Shown piece after piece: positions 8,096 through 15,829 of a stretch of DNA of 19,387 bases. The position numbers were made by a program, and so were the translations under genes. Every line of letters begins with the position of its first letter. The stretch's first letter is position 1. The stretch comes from Methylococcales bacterium (GTDB lineage: Bacteria > Pseudomonadota > Gammaproteobacteria > Methylococcales > Methylomonadaceae): the NCBI GenBank assembly GCA_023134955.1, contig JAGLUC010000050.1:1-19387 (forward strand). The letters run 5' to 3'. Under the pieces are notes generated by a model. The model was not told the origin of the DNA and did no database searches. It worked only from the letters and a program-made list of their open reading frames with translations.

Positions 8096-9859
8096 ATGAC
8101 AGTGCTTAAAAAGCCCTTAGGAATAACAGAAGTTGTGTTACGAGATGCACATCAATCAATACTCGCAACACGTATGCGTATTGAAGATATGTTACCAATT
8201 TGTGAAGAACTGGATCAAATCGGCTACTGGTCAATTGAATCCTGGGGTGGCGCAACATTTGATGCTTGTATTAGATATTTAGGCGAAGATCCCTGGGAAA
8301 GATTACGCTTATTAAAAGCCGCTATGCCCAATACACCACAGCAAATGTTATTTCGTGGTCAAAATATCTTAGGTTATCGTCATTATGCCGATGACGTGGT
8401 TGATAAATTCGTCGAGCGTTGTGTTATTAATGGTATTGATGTATTTCGTATCTTTGACGCAATGAATGATATGCGCAATATTAAACAAGCTGTTAAAGCC
8501 GTTTTAAATACAGATGCACATGCTCAAGGAACTATTTCATACACCACCAGCCCTGTCCATACACTTGATAAATGGATAGAACAAGGTAAACAAATTGAAG
8601 ATATGGGTGCTCATTCCATTTGTATCAAAGACATGGCTGGGTTATTAAAACCTTATGATGCATTTGAGTTGATTGGAAAACTAAAACAGGCAACCAGTAT
8701 TCCTATTCACTTACATAGTCATGCCACAACAGGTCTGAGTGTTCCAACCATTATTAAAGCGGTAGAAGCTGGTATTGATAATGTGGATACTGCCATTTCA
8801 TCATTAAGTATGACATATGGTCATAGCCCTACCGAGACTATTGTTGCCAGCCTGCAAGGTCAGGACAGTGACACAGGCTTAGATTTGCTTAAATTAGAAG
8901 ATATTGCCCTTTATTTTAGAGATATTAGAAAAAAATATGCTCAATATGAAGGTAGCTTAAAAGGGGTTGATAGTAGAATCCTTACTTCTCAAGTACCAGG
9001 TGGCATGTTGACCAACATGGAAAGCCAGCTAAAAGAACAAGGTGCTGCTGATAAATTTGACCAGGTTTTAAAAGAAATTCCTAAAGTTCGGGAAGATTTA
9101 GGTTTTATTCCACTGGTCACACCAACTTCACAAATTGTTGGCACACAAGCCGTACTTAATGTTATCGCTGGTGAACGCTACAAAACCATCACCAAAGAAA
9201 CTGCGGGGGTTTTAAAAGGCGAATACGGTGCAGCACCAGCTAAAGTTAATAAAGAACTGCAAGCACGAGTATTAGAGGGTGGAACAGCTATCACTTGTCG
9301 CCCTGCTGATTTACTTGAGCCTGAAATGCACAAGCTGGTCGCAGAGGTTAAACAAAAAGCACAAGAAGAAGGCATTACACTTGCTGAAAACATTGAAGAG
9401 GATGCTTTAATCAATGGACTTTTTGCTCAGATTGGCTGGAAATTTATTGCTAACCGTGGCAATCCTGATGCTTTTGAACCTGCACCTAATCCCAATGCTG
9501 TGACTACTACCCCATCAAGTACCAGCAATACAGCAACAGAAAGCTACTCTGTTAATGTAGACGGCAGAAACTACAATGTTGCCGTTAGTCCAGGTGGTTC
9601 AAACATTAGCGTTCAACAAACAACTACCTCAGCACCTGTAAGCAGCAGCGGTGAAGTTATTGAATCACCCATGACTGGAAACATCCTTAAAGTAAATTTT
9701 GTACAGGGCGCACATGTTAAACAAGGTGACGTAGTTTTAATTATGGAAGCCATGAAAATGGAAACAGAAGTTCGTTCCAAAATCTCTGGTACTGTTAGTA
9801 TACTTAATGTAAAAGTAGGTGATGCTGTTGCCGTTGGCGACGCTTTGATAACCCTTTGA
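8096..9859 (+). CDS. oadA: Oxaloacetate decarboxylase Na+ pump, alpha subunit (biotin protein)
   Basis: 587 aa from the ATG at 8096, which follows a strong GGGAGAA (8084-8090); an upstream in-frame TTG at 8066 lacks this and is rejected. The carboxyltransferase domain comes first, with metal and catalytic residues D17 (LRDAHQS), K178 (CIKDM), H207 and H209 (LHSHA), the same numbers as I recall for V. cholerae OadA. A conserved PYC/OADA-type domain follows (about 300-465). Next is a Ser/Thr/Pro-rich linker (about 470-525), then a biotinyl domain with EAMKMET, where K554 is the biotin site, 33 residues from the end. It transfers the carboxyl group from oxaloacetate to biotin, and the carboxybiotin is decarboxylated at OadB while Na+ is exported. 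This needs a biotin ligase encoded elsewhere. Confidence 0.97.
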   Translation: MTVLKKPLGITEVVLRDAHQSILATRMRIEDMLPICEELDQIGYWSIESWGGATFDACIRYLGEDPWERLRLLKAAMPNTPQQMLFRGQNILGYRHYADDVVDKFVERCVINGIDVFRIFDAMNDMRNIKQAVKAVLNTDAHAQGTISYTTSPVHTLDKWIEQGKQIEDMGAHSICIKDMAGLLKPYDAFELIGKLKQATSIPIHLHSHATTGLSVPTIIKAVEAGIDNVDTAISSLSMTYGHSPTETIVASLQGQDSDTGLDLLKLEDIALYFRDIRKKYAQYEGSLKGVDSRILTSQVPGGMLTNMESQLKEQGAADKFDQVLKEIPKVREDLGFIPLVTPTSQIVGTQAVLNVIAGERYKTITKETAGVLKGEYGAAPAKVNKELQARVLEGGTAITCRPADLLEPEMHKLVAEVKQKAQEEGITLAENIEEDALINGLFAQIGWKFIANRGNPDAFEPAPNPNAVTTTPSSTSNTATESYSVNVDGRNYNVAVSPGGSNISVQQTTTSAPVSSSGEVIESPMTGNILKVNFVQGAHVKQGDVVLIMEAMKMETEVRSKISGTVSILNVKVGDAVAVGDALITL

Positions 9860-9947
9860 TTGGCATAATATCTGATTAGACATTTACTTTTAAGCGGTTA
9901 TTTAATACTCAAATTACCTTTTATTTAAAATAAAACAAAAGATTTCT

Positions 9948-11075
9948 ATGGAAAACCTTACAGCCTTATGGGAAAGCACAGGCTTTTATAACTTCACTAT
10001 GCCACAAGTATTTATGATGCTGGTTGGCTTTTTGTTGCTTTTTCTGGCTATAAAAAAAGGCTTTGAACCCCTGTTATTATTACCCATTGGCTTTGGTGCT
10101 ATTTTGAGTAATATTCCTGTTGCTGGTATTGCTGAACCTGGCGGTATTTTATACTATTTTTATTTTGGTATTAAAACCGGAATTTTTCCTTTATTGATAT
10201 TCATGGGTGTCGGAGCCATGACTGACTTTGGGCCCATGCTTGCCAATCCTAAAACACTATTGTTAGGCGCTGCGGCACAATTTGGTATTTTCTCTACACT
10301 TTTAGGCGCGCTTGCTCTCAATTTTATTCCTGGCATGGAATTTTCTTTGAAAGATGCGGCAGCTATTGCCATTATTGGAGGAGCAGATGGTCCAACAGCA
10401 ATCTACGTTGCCTCAAAACTAGCCCCCGAACTACTCGGAGCCATTGCAGTTGCTGCCTATTCTTATATGGCTTTAGTTCCCTTAATTCAGCCACCAATTA
10501 TGCGAGCATTAACAACTGAAGATGAGCGCAAAATTGAAATGCAACAACTGCGAGTTGTTAGCTCGACAGAAAAAATTGTTTTTCCGCTTATGCTTTTAAT
10601 ACTCAGTGCTTTATTGCTACCTTCTGCAGCCCCCTTAGTCGGCATGTTTTGTTTAGGTAATCTGATGAATGCTTGCGGCGTGGTAGAAAGATTAAGCAAA
10701 ACCGCACAAAATGAACTGATTAACATTGTGACTATTTTCTTAGGCTTGGCTGTCGGCTCAAAATTAAGTGCAGAAGCCTTTCTTAAAACTGAAACATTAG
10801 GTATTTTAGCACTGGGAGCCATCGCCTTTTGTATCGGTACAGCCTGTGGTGTATTAATGGCAAAAGTGATGAATAAATTTAGTGCTACACCGATTAACCC
10901 ATTAATTGGTGCTGCTGGCGTATCCGCTGTCCCTATGGCTGCCCGTGTAGCTAATAAAGTAGGTCTGGAGAGCAACCCTCACAACTTCCTGCTGATGCAT
11001 GCAATGGGGCCTAATGTAGCGGGCGTTATTGGCTCTGCTGTAGCCGCTGGTATATTACTAAGCCTGGTTAAATAG
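9948..11075 (+). CDS. oadB: Oxaloacetate decarboxylase Na+ pump, beta subunit
   Basis: 375 aa polytopic inner-membrane protein, the subunit that decarboxylates carboxybiotin and moves Na+ outward. Family motifs are present: GGADGPTAI with the functionally essential aspartate (D147 here, matching D203 of the Klebsiella protein as I recall), the YSYMALVPLIQPP segment, and the C-terminal block NPLIGAAGVSAVPMAARV with N317. It has about nine to ten hydrophobic segments. Length is at the short end of the family (about 375-430 aa). It lies 88 bp after oadA. The ribosome-binding site before the ATG is weak (AAAAGAT). Completes the operon, which is followed by a REP-like palindrome pair rather than a classic terminator. 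Confidence 0.96.
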   Translation: MENLTALWESTGFYNFTMPQVFMMLVGFLLLFLAIKKGFEPLLLLPIGFGAILSNIPVAGIAEPGGILYYFYFGIKTGIFPLLIFMGVGAMTDFGPMLANPKTLLLGAAAQFGIFSTLLGALALNFIPGMEFSLKDAAAIAIIGGADGPTAIYVASKLAPELLGAIAVAAYSYMALVPLIQPPIMRALTTEDERKIEMQQLRVVSSTEKIVFPLMLLILSALLLPSAAPLVGMFCLGNLMNACGVVERLSKTAQNELINIVTIFLGLAVGSKLSAEAFLKTETLGILALGAIAFCIGTACGVLMAKVMNKFSATPINPLIGAAGVSAVPMAARVANKVGLESNPHNFLLMHAMGPNVAGVIGSAVAAGILLSLVK

Positions 11076-11083
11076 ATAACATT

Positions 11084-11160
11084 GCAGCCTTGATGCAGCA
11101 ACGCGGAATCAAGGAATCAAAGCTAAAAACCTTGATTGCACTTCGTTTCATCAAGGCTAC
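11084..11160. repeat. Inverted pair of REP-like repeats (BIME-like) between convergent genes
   Basis: Two 31-bp units face each other across a 15-bp spacer. The plus-strand unit (11084-11114) has head GCAG and stem CCTTGAT/ATCAAGG. The minus-strand unit (11130-11160) has head GTAG and the same stem. The two units match at 24 of 31 positions, so the whole 77 bp can also fold as one long hairpin. A GTAG head followed by a palindrome is the layout known for bacterial REP sequences mobilised by RAYT (TnpA-REP) proteins. It lies between the 3' ends of oadB and the sigma-54 regulator gene and may double as a transcript-end structure for both, though there is no T-tract. Confidence 0.75.
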
Positions 11161-11204
11161 AAAAACTTAACACGATAATTAGCAAAATATAAATTGCCAA
11201 GATT

Positions 11205-12668
11205 TTAATCAACAATATATTTCTTAACTGTCCGTCTGTCTAATAGCGTAATTCTAGCAACCGCCTCATAACTATTATGGCGATCATAAAGAAATCGACA
11301 ATATTTTTGTAATAACTTTTGGCTACTAGTCTCACCGTCATTTTTTGATAAAACAAAAGCATTGTTCGAATGATCTAACTCCACCTCAGCAACATTATAT
11401 TGCCCTGTTAAACAAATACGTCTGATACACTGCTCCAGCTCTCTGACATTTCCAGACCAGGCGTAGTTTTTAGGTACTTTACTGGCAATATGCTTTTCAA
11501 TACGTGATGCTAAAAGTGGTGCTGGAATCCCAGTAATCCGCGTCACCAAACTGGTAATTAAATGTCCTAGCTCATCAGGGTTTTCCTGTATCCGTTGTTG
11601 CAGGCTTGGAATTTCTATCACATCCGAGCAAAGTCGGTAATACAGATCATTTCTAAACTCACCCTGTTTGCGCAACTGTTCAATATTTCGATTAGTCGCA
11701 CTAATAACTCGCCCTGAAAAACGCATTTTTTCATGACTGCCTACTGGACAAAAAACTCTATCCTGAATCACGTTTAATAACTTAACCTGTGTGGGTATAT
11801 CAATATCTCCAATCTCATCAATAAATACCGCACCATGCTCGCTACATCGGGCAAATAAACCTTGATGATTTTCTATTGCACCTGTGAAAGCACCTTTTTT
11901 ATGACCAAACAATTCCGACTCTAATAAAGAGGCTGGATATTGGGATAAATTAATAAATTGGAATGAGCGAGTGAAACTTTCTTTAAATCGCTTGTTATCC
12001 AGATCAAACGGAATAAAGCCAGAGCAACCAATAGTATGAGCCACCAAACTTTTACCCGTCCCCGTCTCGCCCAATAATAAAGTAGAAAAGTCTTCCATTT
12101 TTCCACACAGATAATCCATATACCACTGCGGATTAAAGGTAAAAATATTATCCCATAAGCGCATACGCAGTTCGACAATGGCTGGACAATTACCTGTTAT
12201 AGCCGAACTAATAAAATAAAACCCTCGATGAAGCTGATAAAACAAAGCGATAAATCGCTCTGTTTCCTGTTTACTAAACCCGGCTTGCTGAAAACATTGA
12301 TTTAAAGATTTAATAAACCGCAATTCAATCGGCTTATCCCCTGCTGCCCGTTGATCATCAATAAATTGATTGAATTGAGCTTGAAACTCATGAAATTGAT
12401 AAAACAACCAGGAAAATTTCATTATTTCTTGTGTTTTACCTTGATAATCTGTAATTCGAAATTCATTTATATTTTGTATCTGCTTAGACAACAGAATTTG
12501 GATTTTGTTAACTCGCTGATAAATATCCATCTCTCCTGGCGAAATATTTAACAATTTGCAATCAGCCAGTTCTCTTTGGCTTCCAAATGGATTAACAAAG
12601 GCTAACTGGGATATTTGGCTAAAAAAATCACTTTGCTCTGCTTGTAGCTTCTTCATTATTAACACCAC
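11205..12668 (-). CDS. Sigma-54-dependent enhancer-binding regulator of the Psp-like operon
   Basis: 487 aa. Residues 1-190 are an alpha-helical-looking region that I cannot match to a receiver, PAS, GAF, V4R or ACT domain. The AAA+ sigma-54 interaction domain (about 190-420) has Walker A GETGTGKS (200-207), the sigma-54-contacting GAFTGA loop (259-264), Walker B VFIDEIGD (281-288), RNDLYYRL with R339/R345, and WSGNVREL (404-411). A short C-terminal helix-turn-helix (about 462-487, EAVARITLLDRRTVKKYIV) is Fis-like. With an intact GAFTGA loop it should open sigma-54 promoters. It is divergent from a PspA-like gene that carries a -24/-12 promoter and a 35-bp dyad, just as pspF is divergent from pspA. 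Unlike PspF, it has a large N-terminal region. The start is ambiguous: GTG at 12668 or ATG at 12656 (four residues shorter). Function is well supported; the signal sensed is unknown. Confidence 0.93.
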   Translation of the reverse strand: MVLIMKKLQAEQSDFFSQISQLAFVNPFGSQRELADCKLLNISPGEMDIYQRVNKIQILLSKQIQNINEFRITDYQGKTQEIMKFSWLFYQFHEFQAQFNQFIDDQRAAGDKPIELRFIKSLNQCFQQAGFSKQETERFIALFYQLHRGFYFISSAITGNCPAIVELRMRLWDNIFTFNPQWYMDYLCGKMEDFSTLLLGETGTGKSLVAHTIGCSGFIPFDLDNKRFKESFTRSFQFINLSQYPASLLESELFGHKKGAFTGAIENHQGLFARCSEHGAVFIDEIGDIDIPTQVKLLNVIQDRVFCPVGSHEKMRFSGRVISATNRNIEQLRKQGEFRNDLYYRLCSDVIEIPSLQQRIQENPDELGHLITSLVTRITGIPAPLLASRIEKHIASKVPKNYAWSGNVRELEQCIRRICLTGQYNVAEVELDHSNNAFVLSKNDGETSSQKLLQKYCRFLYDRHNSYEAVARITLLDRRTVKKYIVD

Positions 12669-12680
12669 AGACCTGAAATA

Positions 12681-12715
12681 TTCATTTTAAGTATAGTCTG
12701 TATACATAAAATGAA
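12681..12715. promoter_or_regulatory. 35-bp near-perfect dyad, probable enhancer site of the divergent sigma-54 regulator
   Basis: The arms are TTCATTTTAAGTATA (12681-12695) and its inverted partner TATACATAAAATGAA (12701-12715). They match at 14 of 15 positions around a 5-bp centre. There is no T-tract, so it is not a terminator. The dyad lies 12-25 bp upstream of the regulator's possible starts and 65-97 bp upstream of the -24 element of the PspA-like operon, a usual distance for an upstream activating sequence. It also contains a TATACT box on the minus strand, so binding could both activate the operon and repress the regulator's own gene. That the dyad binds this regulator is inferred. 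Confidence 0.7.
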
Positions 12716-12777
12716 CATATCCATATAAAAATCATGCTAAAAAATCCCATCCTATTGATTTAAATAGTATTTAAAAG

Positions 12778-12795
12778 TTGGCTTGGCTTTTGCAA
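12778..12795 (+). promoter_or_regulatory. Sigma-54 (-24/-12) promoter of the PspA-like operon
   Basis: TTGGCTTGGCTTTTGCAA carries the invariant GG (12780-12781) and GC (12792-12793) exactly ten bases apart. It fits the consensus TGGCAC-N5-TTGCA except for CAC being CTT. It sits 41 bp before the PspA-like ATG, with transcription expected near 12804. A 12-of-13 match to the IHF consensus lies between it and the dyad (minus strand, 12748-12760). The neighbouring enhancer-binding protein makes the assignment strong. Confidence 0.85.
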
Positions 12796-12835
12796 TAGTC
12801 TTATTGAACTTTATATTAAACAAAGGATAAATATC

Positions 12836-13489
12836 ATGAAAAGTCTAAACCGTATCTTCGTCAGCATTAAAAGCCAAATTGACCATGCTGCTGACAAATT
12901 CGAGAACCATGAAGCACTAGCCGCCGTAGCAATTGAAGATTTACAAACAATAGCGAGTAAAACCCGTTTACACCTACATCGTGTTAGTAAGCTATCTGAG
13001 CAATATAAAAAGCAATTGGAAGAGCAACAACAACAGGCTCGTTTATGGACTGAGCGAGCAGTTAAAGCAAAAACAGAAGATCAGAAAAAAGCTCTGCAAT
13101 GCCTTAAACGCTTACGTGAAGCACAGCGAAAGATTGAAATACTTGAACAACAATTACTAGAAAGTGAAGCACAGGGAAATAAAATCAGTAATGACTTAAA
13201 CAATATTCAAGATCAGTTGCTTTTTTTAAAAAATCAAAAAGAAATGCTGGCAGCAAGGCAAAACCGTAGCCATATACAAGAGTCTTTACAAAACAATCAG
13301 GGAAATTCATTAACAGAGGTTCAAAGTATTTTTGAACGCTGGGAAGGCTCTGTTGTTAGTGGCGAATATGAAACAACTGAATTAGCCGACCCATTAGCCA
13401 ATACATATGAGCAAGAAGAAGACGAACTGGCACTACAAATAATGCTAGATGAATTAACTACAGAAGATAAAACTTCTGAAAACGATTAA
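12836..13489 (+). CDS. PspA/IM30-family coiled-coil membrane-stress protein
   Basis: 217 aa, hydrophilic, no signal peptide and no cysteine pairs. Residues about 25-150 are an almost unbroken heptad-rich coiled coil. Its spacing follows PspA: a W-x-x-R-A stretch (W71, R74, A75), A-L-x-x-L-K-R-L around residue 90, I-x-x-L-E-x-Q-L near 100-107, then L-K-x-x-x-x-x-L-x-A-R-Q (131-142). A FERWEGSVVSGEY block (166-178) and an acidic tail (DELALQIMLDEL) follow. PspA proteins form ESCRT-III-like rods on the inner face of the cytoplasmic membrane and keep the proton barrier intact under stress. In E. coli PspA also inhibits PspF. AGGA at 12824-12827 is the ribosome-binding site, 8 bp from the ATG. The gene is first in an operon driven by a sigma-54 promoter. 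Overall similarity to E. coli PspA is low, so it is a divergent member. Confidence 0.82.
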   Translation: MKSLNRIFVSIKSQIDHAADKFENHEALAAVAIEDLQTIASKTRLHLHRVSKLSEQYKKQLEEQQQQARLWTERAVKAKTEDQKKALQCLKRLREAQRKIEILEQQLLESEAQGNKISNDLNNIQDQLLFLKNQKEMLAARQNRSHIQESLQNNQGNSLTEVQSIFERWEGSVVSGEYETTELADPLANTYEQEEDELALQIMLDELTTEDKTSEND

Positions 13490-13502
13490 TTGGGAGATGA
13501 TA

Positions 13503-14828
13503 ATGTACTCAAATGAATATATACAAGAAGCGGTTGAACCCGTAATAATAGAACAAGATGATAAACAAGCATCTAAAAGTCTCACTGCAAAAATCACCAC
13601 TTATTTAAGATGGCTAGGCTTCTTGTTAATTGTCTTATCCGCTATCAGTTTTATGCTACAAGGTTATGGAGAAATTCCTCCGGCTTACCGCTATTGGGTG
13701 GGTTTAGGATTAACCTTATTATTATGTGGTGGAGGTTTAGTCTGTGCTTATTTATTTAATGAAACCAAAGGGGCTAGAATATTTTTTGGCTTAGGCACTG
13801 CCTTTTTATCCGTCCAGGTCTCTCAAATCAGTTCAATGCTGTACGCATACCTGTACGGTTCAAATGCCCTACAACCTGAATTTACCAGCCTACAATTTAA
13901 TAATGTGGCTCCAGTAACTATTTCCATAGATTTTGCCATAACAGGGTTATTATTATTCTTGATTAGCTATGCCAGTTATTCTATTTTAGCCCGTAAATAC
14001 CTTAAAACACTGTTGTGGACATCTGTGATTAGCAATCTTATGCTTATCCTGCCGATTCGCGAGGAAACCACTATTCCTTTCATCATTGCAGGGCTATTTA
14101 TTTTTTTAAGAAAGATAGAACAAAAATTACATAATGATAGCAGTATGCGTTTGTTAGAAGGACTAGCTGCCAGGGCATTAATCAGCCTTCCTTTGTGGAT
14201 TATTGTGGGTCGTAGCATACTTCACCCCACATCTTCTTTACTAATTACTGTTATTTTAGCCATGGTCGTGGTGTATTGTATTTATGATATAAAACGTTAT
14301 ACAAAATCATCCAGTATCCTTTATATTTCTCAGTGGATAGGAACATTTGCCGCTATCGCCATCTGGATCAATGGAATTAACAAATTCGGTGATTTTTCTA
14401 ATACTCTGAGTTATTTACCTATTGCCTTTATTTTATTTATGTTATCTAGCCAGGTTAACTATCACGCTCGCTTATATCGCTTTATCAGCTCAGTGTTAAC
14501 TATGTGGCTTAGCTATAGTGCTATGATGGATCAACAGGATATGTCGATTGCCGCACCTGTTATGACTATTACAGCAGGTATACTACTTACCATATCAGGC
14601 ATTAAGTATCGTGAAAAAATATCATTCTTCAGCGGTAATGTATGTGTGGCAGGTGGATTTTTATTCTACTGGGAATATGCGCTTAACTTATATTCAAATG
14701 CACCCTGGATTAGCTCGATTGCACTTGGTTTATTTGTTATCTTATTAGCCTCTTATATTGAAAATAAAGAAAACCAAATTAAAGCTAAATCAAGTTATTA
14801 CTTTAACGAATTAAAAAGCTGGAATTAA
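13503..14828 (+). CDS. Polytopic inner-membrane protein of the Psp-like operon (function unknown)
   Basis: 441 aa from the ATG at 13503, which has GGGAG (13492-13496) at correct spacing; the ATG at 13497 touches that site and is unlikely. About 35 polar N-terminal residues precede roughly 12-14 hydrophobic segments, with a short polar C-terminal tail. The first part (RWLGFLLIVLSAISFML followed by a proline and WVGLGLTLLLCGGG) faintly resembles DUF2157/DUF4401-type membrane proteins. I do not recognise a transporter or enzyme motif. It starts 13 bp after the PspA-like gene and ends 3 bp before the PLA2-like gene, so all three are coexpressed. In other Psp systems small membrane proteins (PspB, PspC, LiaI-like) recruit PspA to the membrane; this one could do so (inference from position only). 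Confidence 0.75.
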   Translation: MYSNEYIQEAVEPVIIEQDDKQASKSLTAKITTYLRWLGFLLIVLSAISFMLQGYGEIPPAYRYWVGLGLTLLLCGGGLVCAYLFNETKGARIFFGLGTAFLSVQVSQISSMLYAYLYGSNALQPEFTSLQFNNVAPVTISIDFAITGLLLFLISYASYSILARKYLKTLLWTSVISNLMLILPIREETTIPFIIAGLFIFLRKIEQKLHNDSSMRLLEGLAARALISLPLWIIVGRSILHPTSSLLITVILAMVVVYCIYDIKRYTKSSSILYISQWIGTFAAIAIWINGINKFGDFSNTLSYLPIAFILFMLSSQVNYHARLYRFISSVLTMWLSYSAMMDQQDMSIAAPVMTITAGILLTISGIKYREKISFFSGNVCVAGGFLFYWEYALNLYSNAPWISSIALGLFVILLASYIENKENQIKAKSSYYFNELKSWN

Positions 14829-14831
14829 TTA

Positions 14832-15344
14832 ATGCTAAGGAACAGTCACTATTGCAAACACATTATTAGCTTTAGTTTATTAGTCATTCTGTCTAATAAT
14901 GTGTATGCAGATCAATTAGCTAATTTCAGTAGCGATGGTTGTTCCCAGTTTCCAGATGGCACTTTAACTCAAACTGATTTATGGTGTGAATGCTGTATTT
15001 CTCATGACCTTGCTTATTGGCAAGGAGGTAGCCAAAAACAAAAACAACAGGCAGATAAAACACTAAGAGATTGTGTATTACAAAAAACCAATAACAAACT
15101 GTTTGCCAATATTATGTATTACGGGGTAACGGTTGGCGGTTTACCTGTTTTTCCAACCTGGTACCGATGGGGGTATGGCTGGCGTTATGGTCGAGGTTTT
15201 CAGTCACTTAATTTGTATGAACAACAATTGGTTGAAATAAGATTACAACATTATCATTTATCCACACCATTTTTAGCCTGTGAATTTGATTACCCACCTA
15301 GAATATATCTTCAAAAACAATGGAAAAAACTAATAGCTAATTAA
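14832..15344 (+). CDS. Secreted phospholipase A2-like CCxxHD protein
   Basis: 170 aa. The signal peptide ends near VYA (residue 26), so the mature protein is periplasmic or exported. The core is DGCSQFPDG (36-43) followed by W-C-E-C-C-I-S-H58-D59-L-A-Y-W-Q-G-G, then a helix with AD-x-x-L-R-D-C81. CCxxHD is the catalytic-helix signature of secreted phospholipase A2, in which His acts with Asp and Ca2+ on the sn-2 ester of phospholipids. Cysteines C38, C52, C54, C55, C81 and C150 could form disulfides. The usual Ca2+-loop motif YGCYCG is not seen, so catalytic activity is uncertain. The C-terminal half, rich in Trp, Tyr and Gly (PTWYRWGYGWRYGRG, 108-122), is unfamiliar. Last gene of the sigma-54 operon, 3 bp after the membrane protein, suggesting a role in phospholipid turnover or repair under envelope stress (inference). 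Confidence 0.75.
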   Translation: MLRNSHYCKHIISFSLLVILSNNVYADQLANFSSDGCSQFPDGTLTQTDLWCECCISHDLAYWQGGSQKQKQQADKTLRDCVLQKTNNKLFANIMYYGVTVGGLPVFPTWYRWGYGWRYGRGFQSLNLYEQQLVEIRLQHYHLSTPFLACEFDYPPRIYLQKQWKKLIAN

Positions 15345-15366
15345 AACCACCAGTGCTCCTCTATAT

Positions 15367-15570
15367 TTACTGCGGATGAACATTTGTAGCCGTTAAACCT
15401 TTAGGACCAGTCTCAACTTCAAATTCAACCGTTTGACCTGGAGATAATTTTTTAAAACCATCACCCATAATCACGGAATAATGAACAAAAACATCTTCGT
15501 CACCTTCCACCTGCTCGATAAAACCAAAACCTTTAGCATTATTAAACCACTTGACAATACCTGTAGCCAT
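15367..15570 (-). CDS. CspA-family cold-shock protein
   Basis: 67 aa single cold-shock domain, an OB-fold RNA/DNA chaperone. RNP1 (KGFGFI, 13-18) and RNP2 (VFVHY, 27-31) are intact, and W9, F16 and F28 form the usual nucleic-acid-binding face. GDGFKKLSPGQTVEFEVETGPKGLTATNV is typical of CspA/CspE/CspD relatives; which paralogue it is cannot be decided. AAGGAG is placed 8 bp before the ATG. An upstream TACAAT (minus strand of 15682-15687) would give a leader of about 105 nt, in keeping with the long structured leaders of cold-inducible csp mRNAs, but no cold-box was confirmed. The gene converges on the PLA2-like gene with a 22-bp gap and is divergent from clpB. Confidence 0.96.
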   Translation of the reverse strand: MATGIVKWFNNAKGFGFIEQVEGDEDVFVHYSVIMGDGFKKLSPGQTVEFEVETGPKGLTATNVHPQ

Positions 15571-15829
15571 GAAAAAACTCCTTTAATTTGAATGTGGAAA
15601 TACTAAATAACAATACTAAAGCTCCCTTGTGGCCCGATAACTCAAGCGTTTAACTAATTAATTGTTACCTGATTGGCGAATATTGTACTGTTATTTATAT
15701 GCTAACGCGATATTTTTCTAGTTTTTAAACTCTGCATCCTTGTCCTCCATCACATTATTCCAATTATTATAGCTACTCAGCCGCTAGTTAAAACAAAATA
15801 GACTAAAAACAAACTCATCAAAACACTAG
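15571..15829. other. Divergent csp/clpB intergenic region, csp leader side
   Basis: No gene is seen here. The first 100 bases next to csp probably form its 5' leader, with the candidate -10 TACAAT on the minus strand at 15682-15687 and a poor -35. The remaining bases (15690-15829) are AT-rich and I see no clear repeat, hairpin or small ORF in them. The clpB promoter follows directly. Confidence 0.4.

Noticed and set aside
9922..9938. AT-only palindrome between oadA and oadB as a terminator
   Set aside because: It has no GC in the stem and no following T-tract, and it would cut an operon whose three subunits are needed together.
10487..10975. Long open frame on the minus strand opposite oadB
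   Set aside because: It lies wholly inside the clearly conserved oadB reading frame, has no recognisable motif or ribosome-binding site, and its composition is that expected from an antisense frame of a hydrophobic protein.
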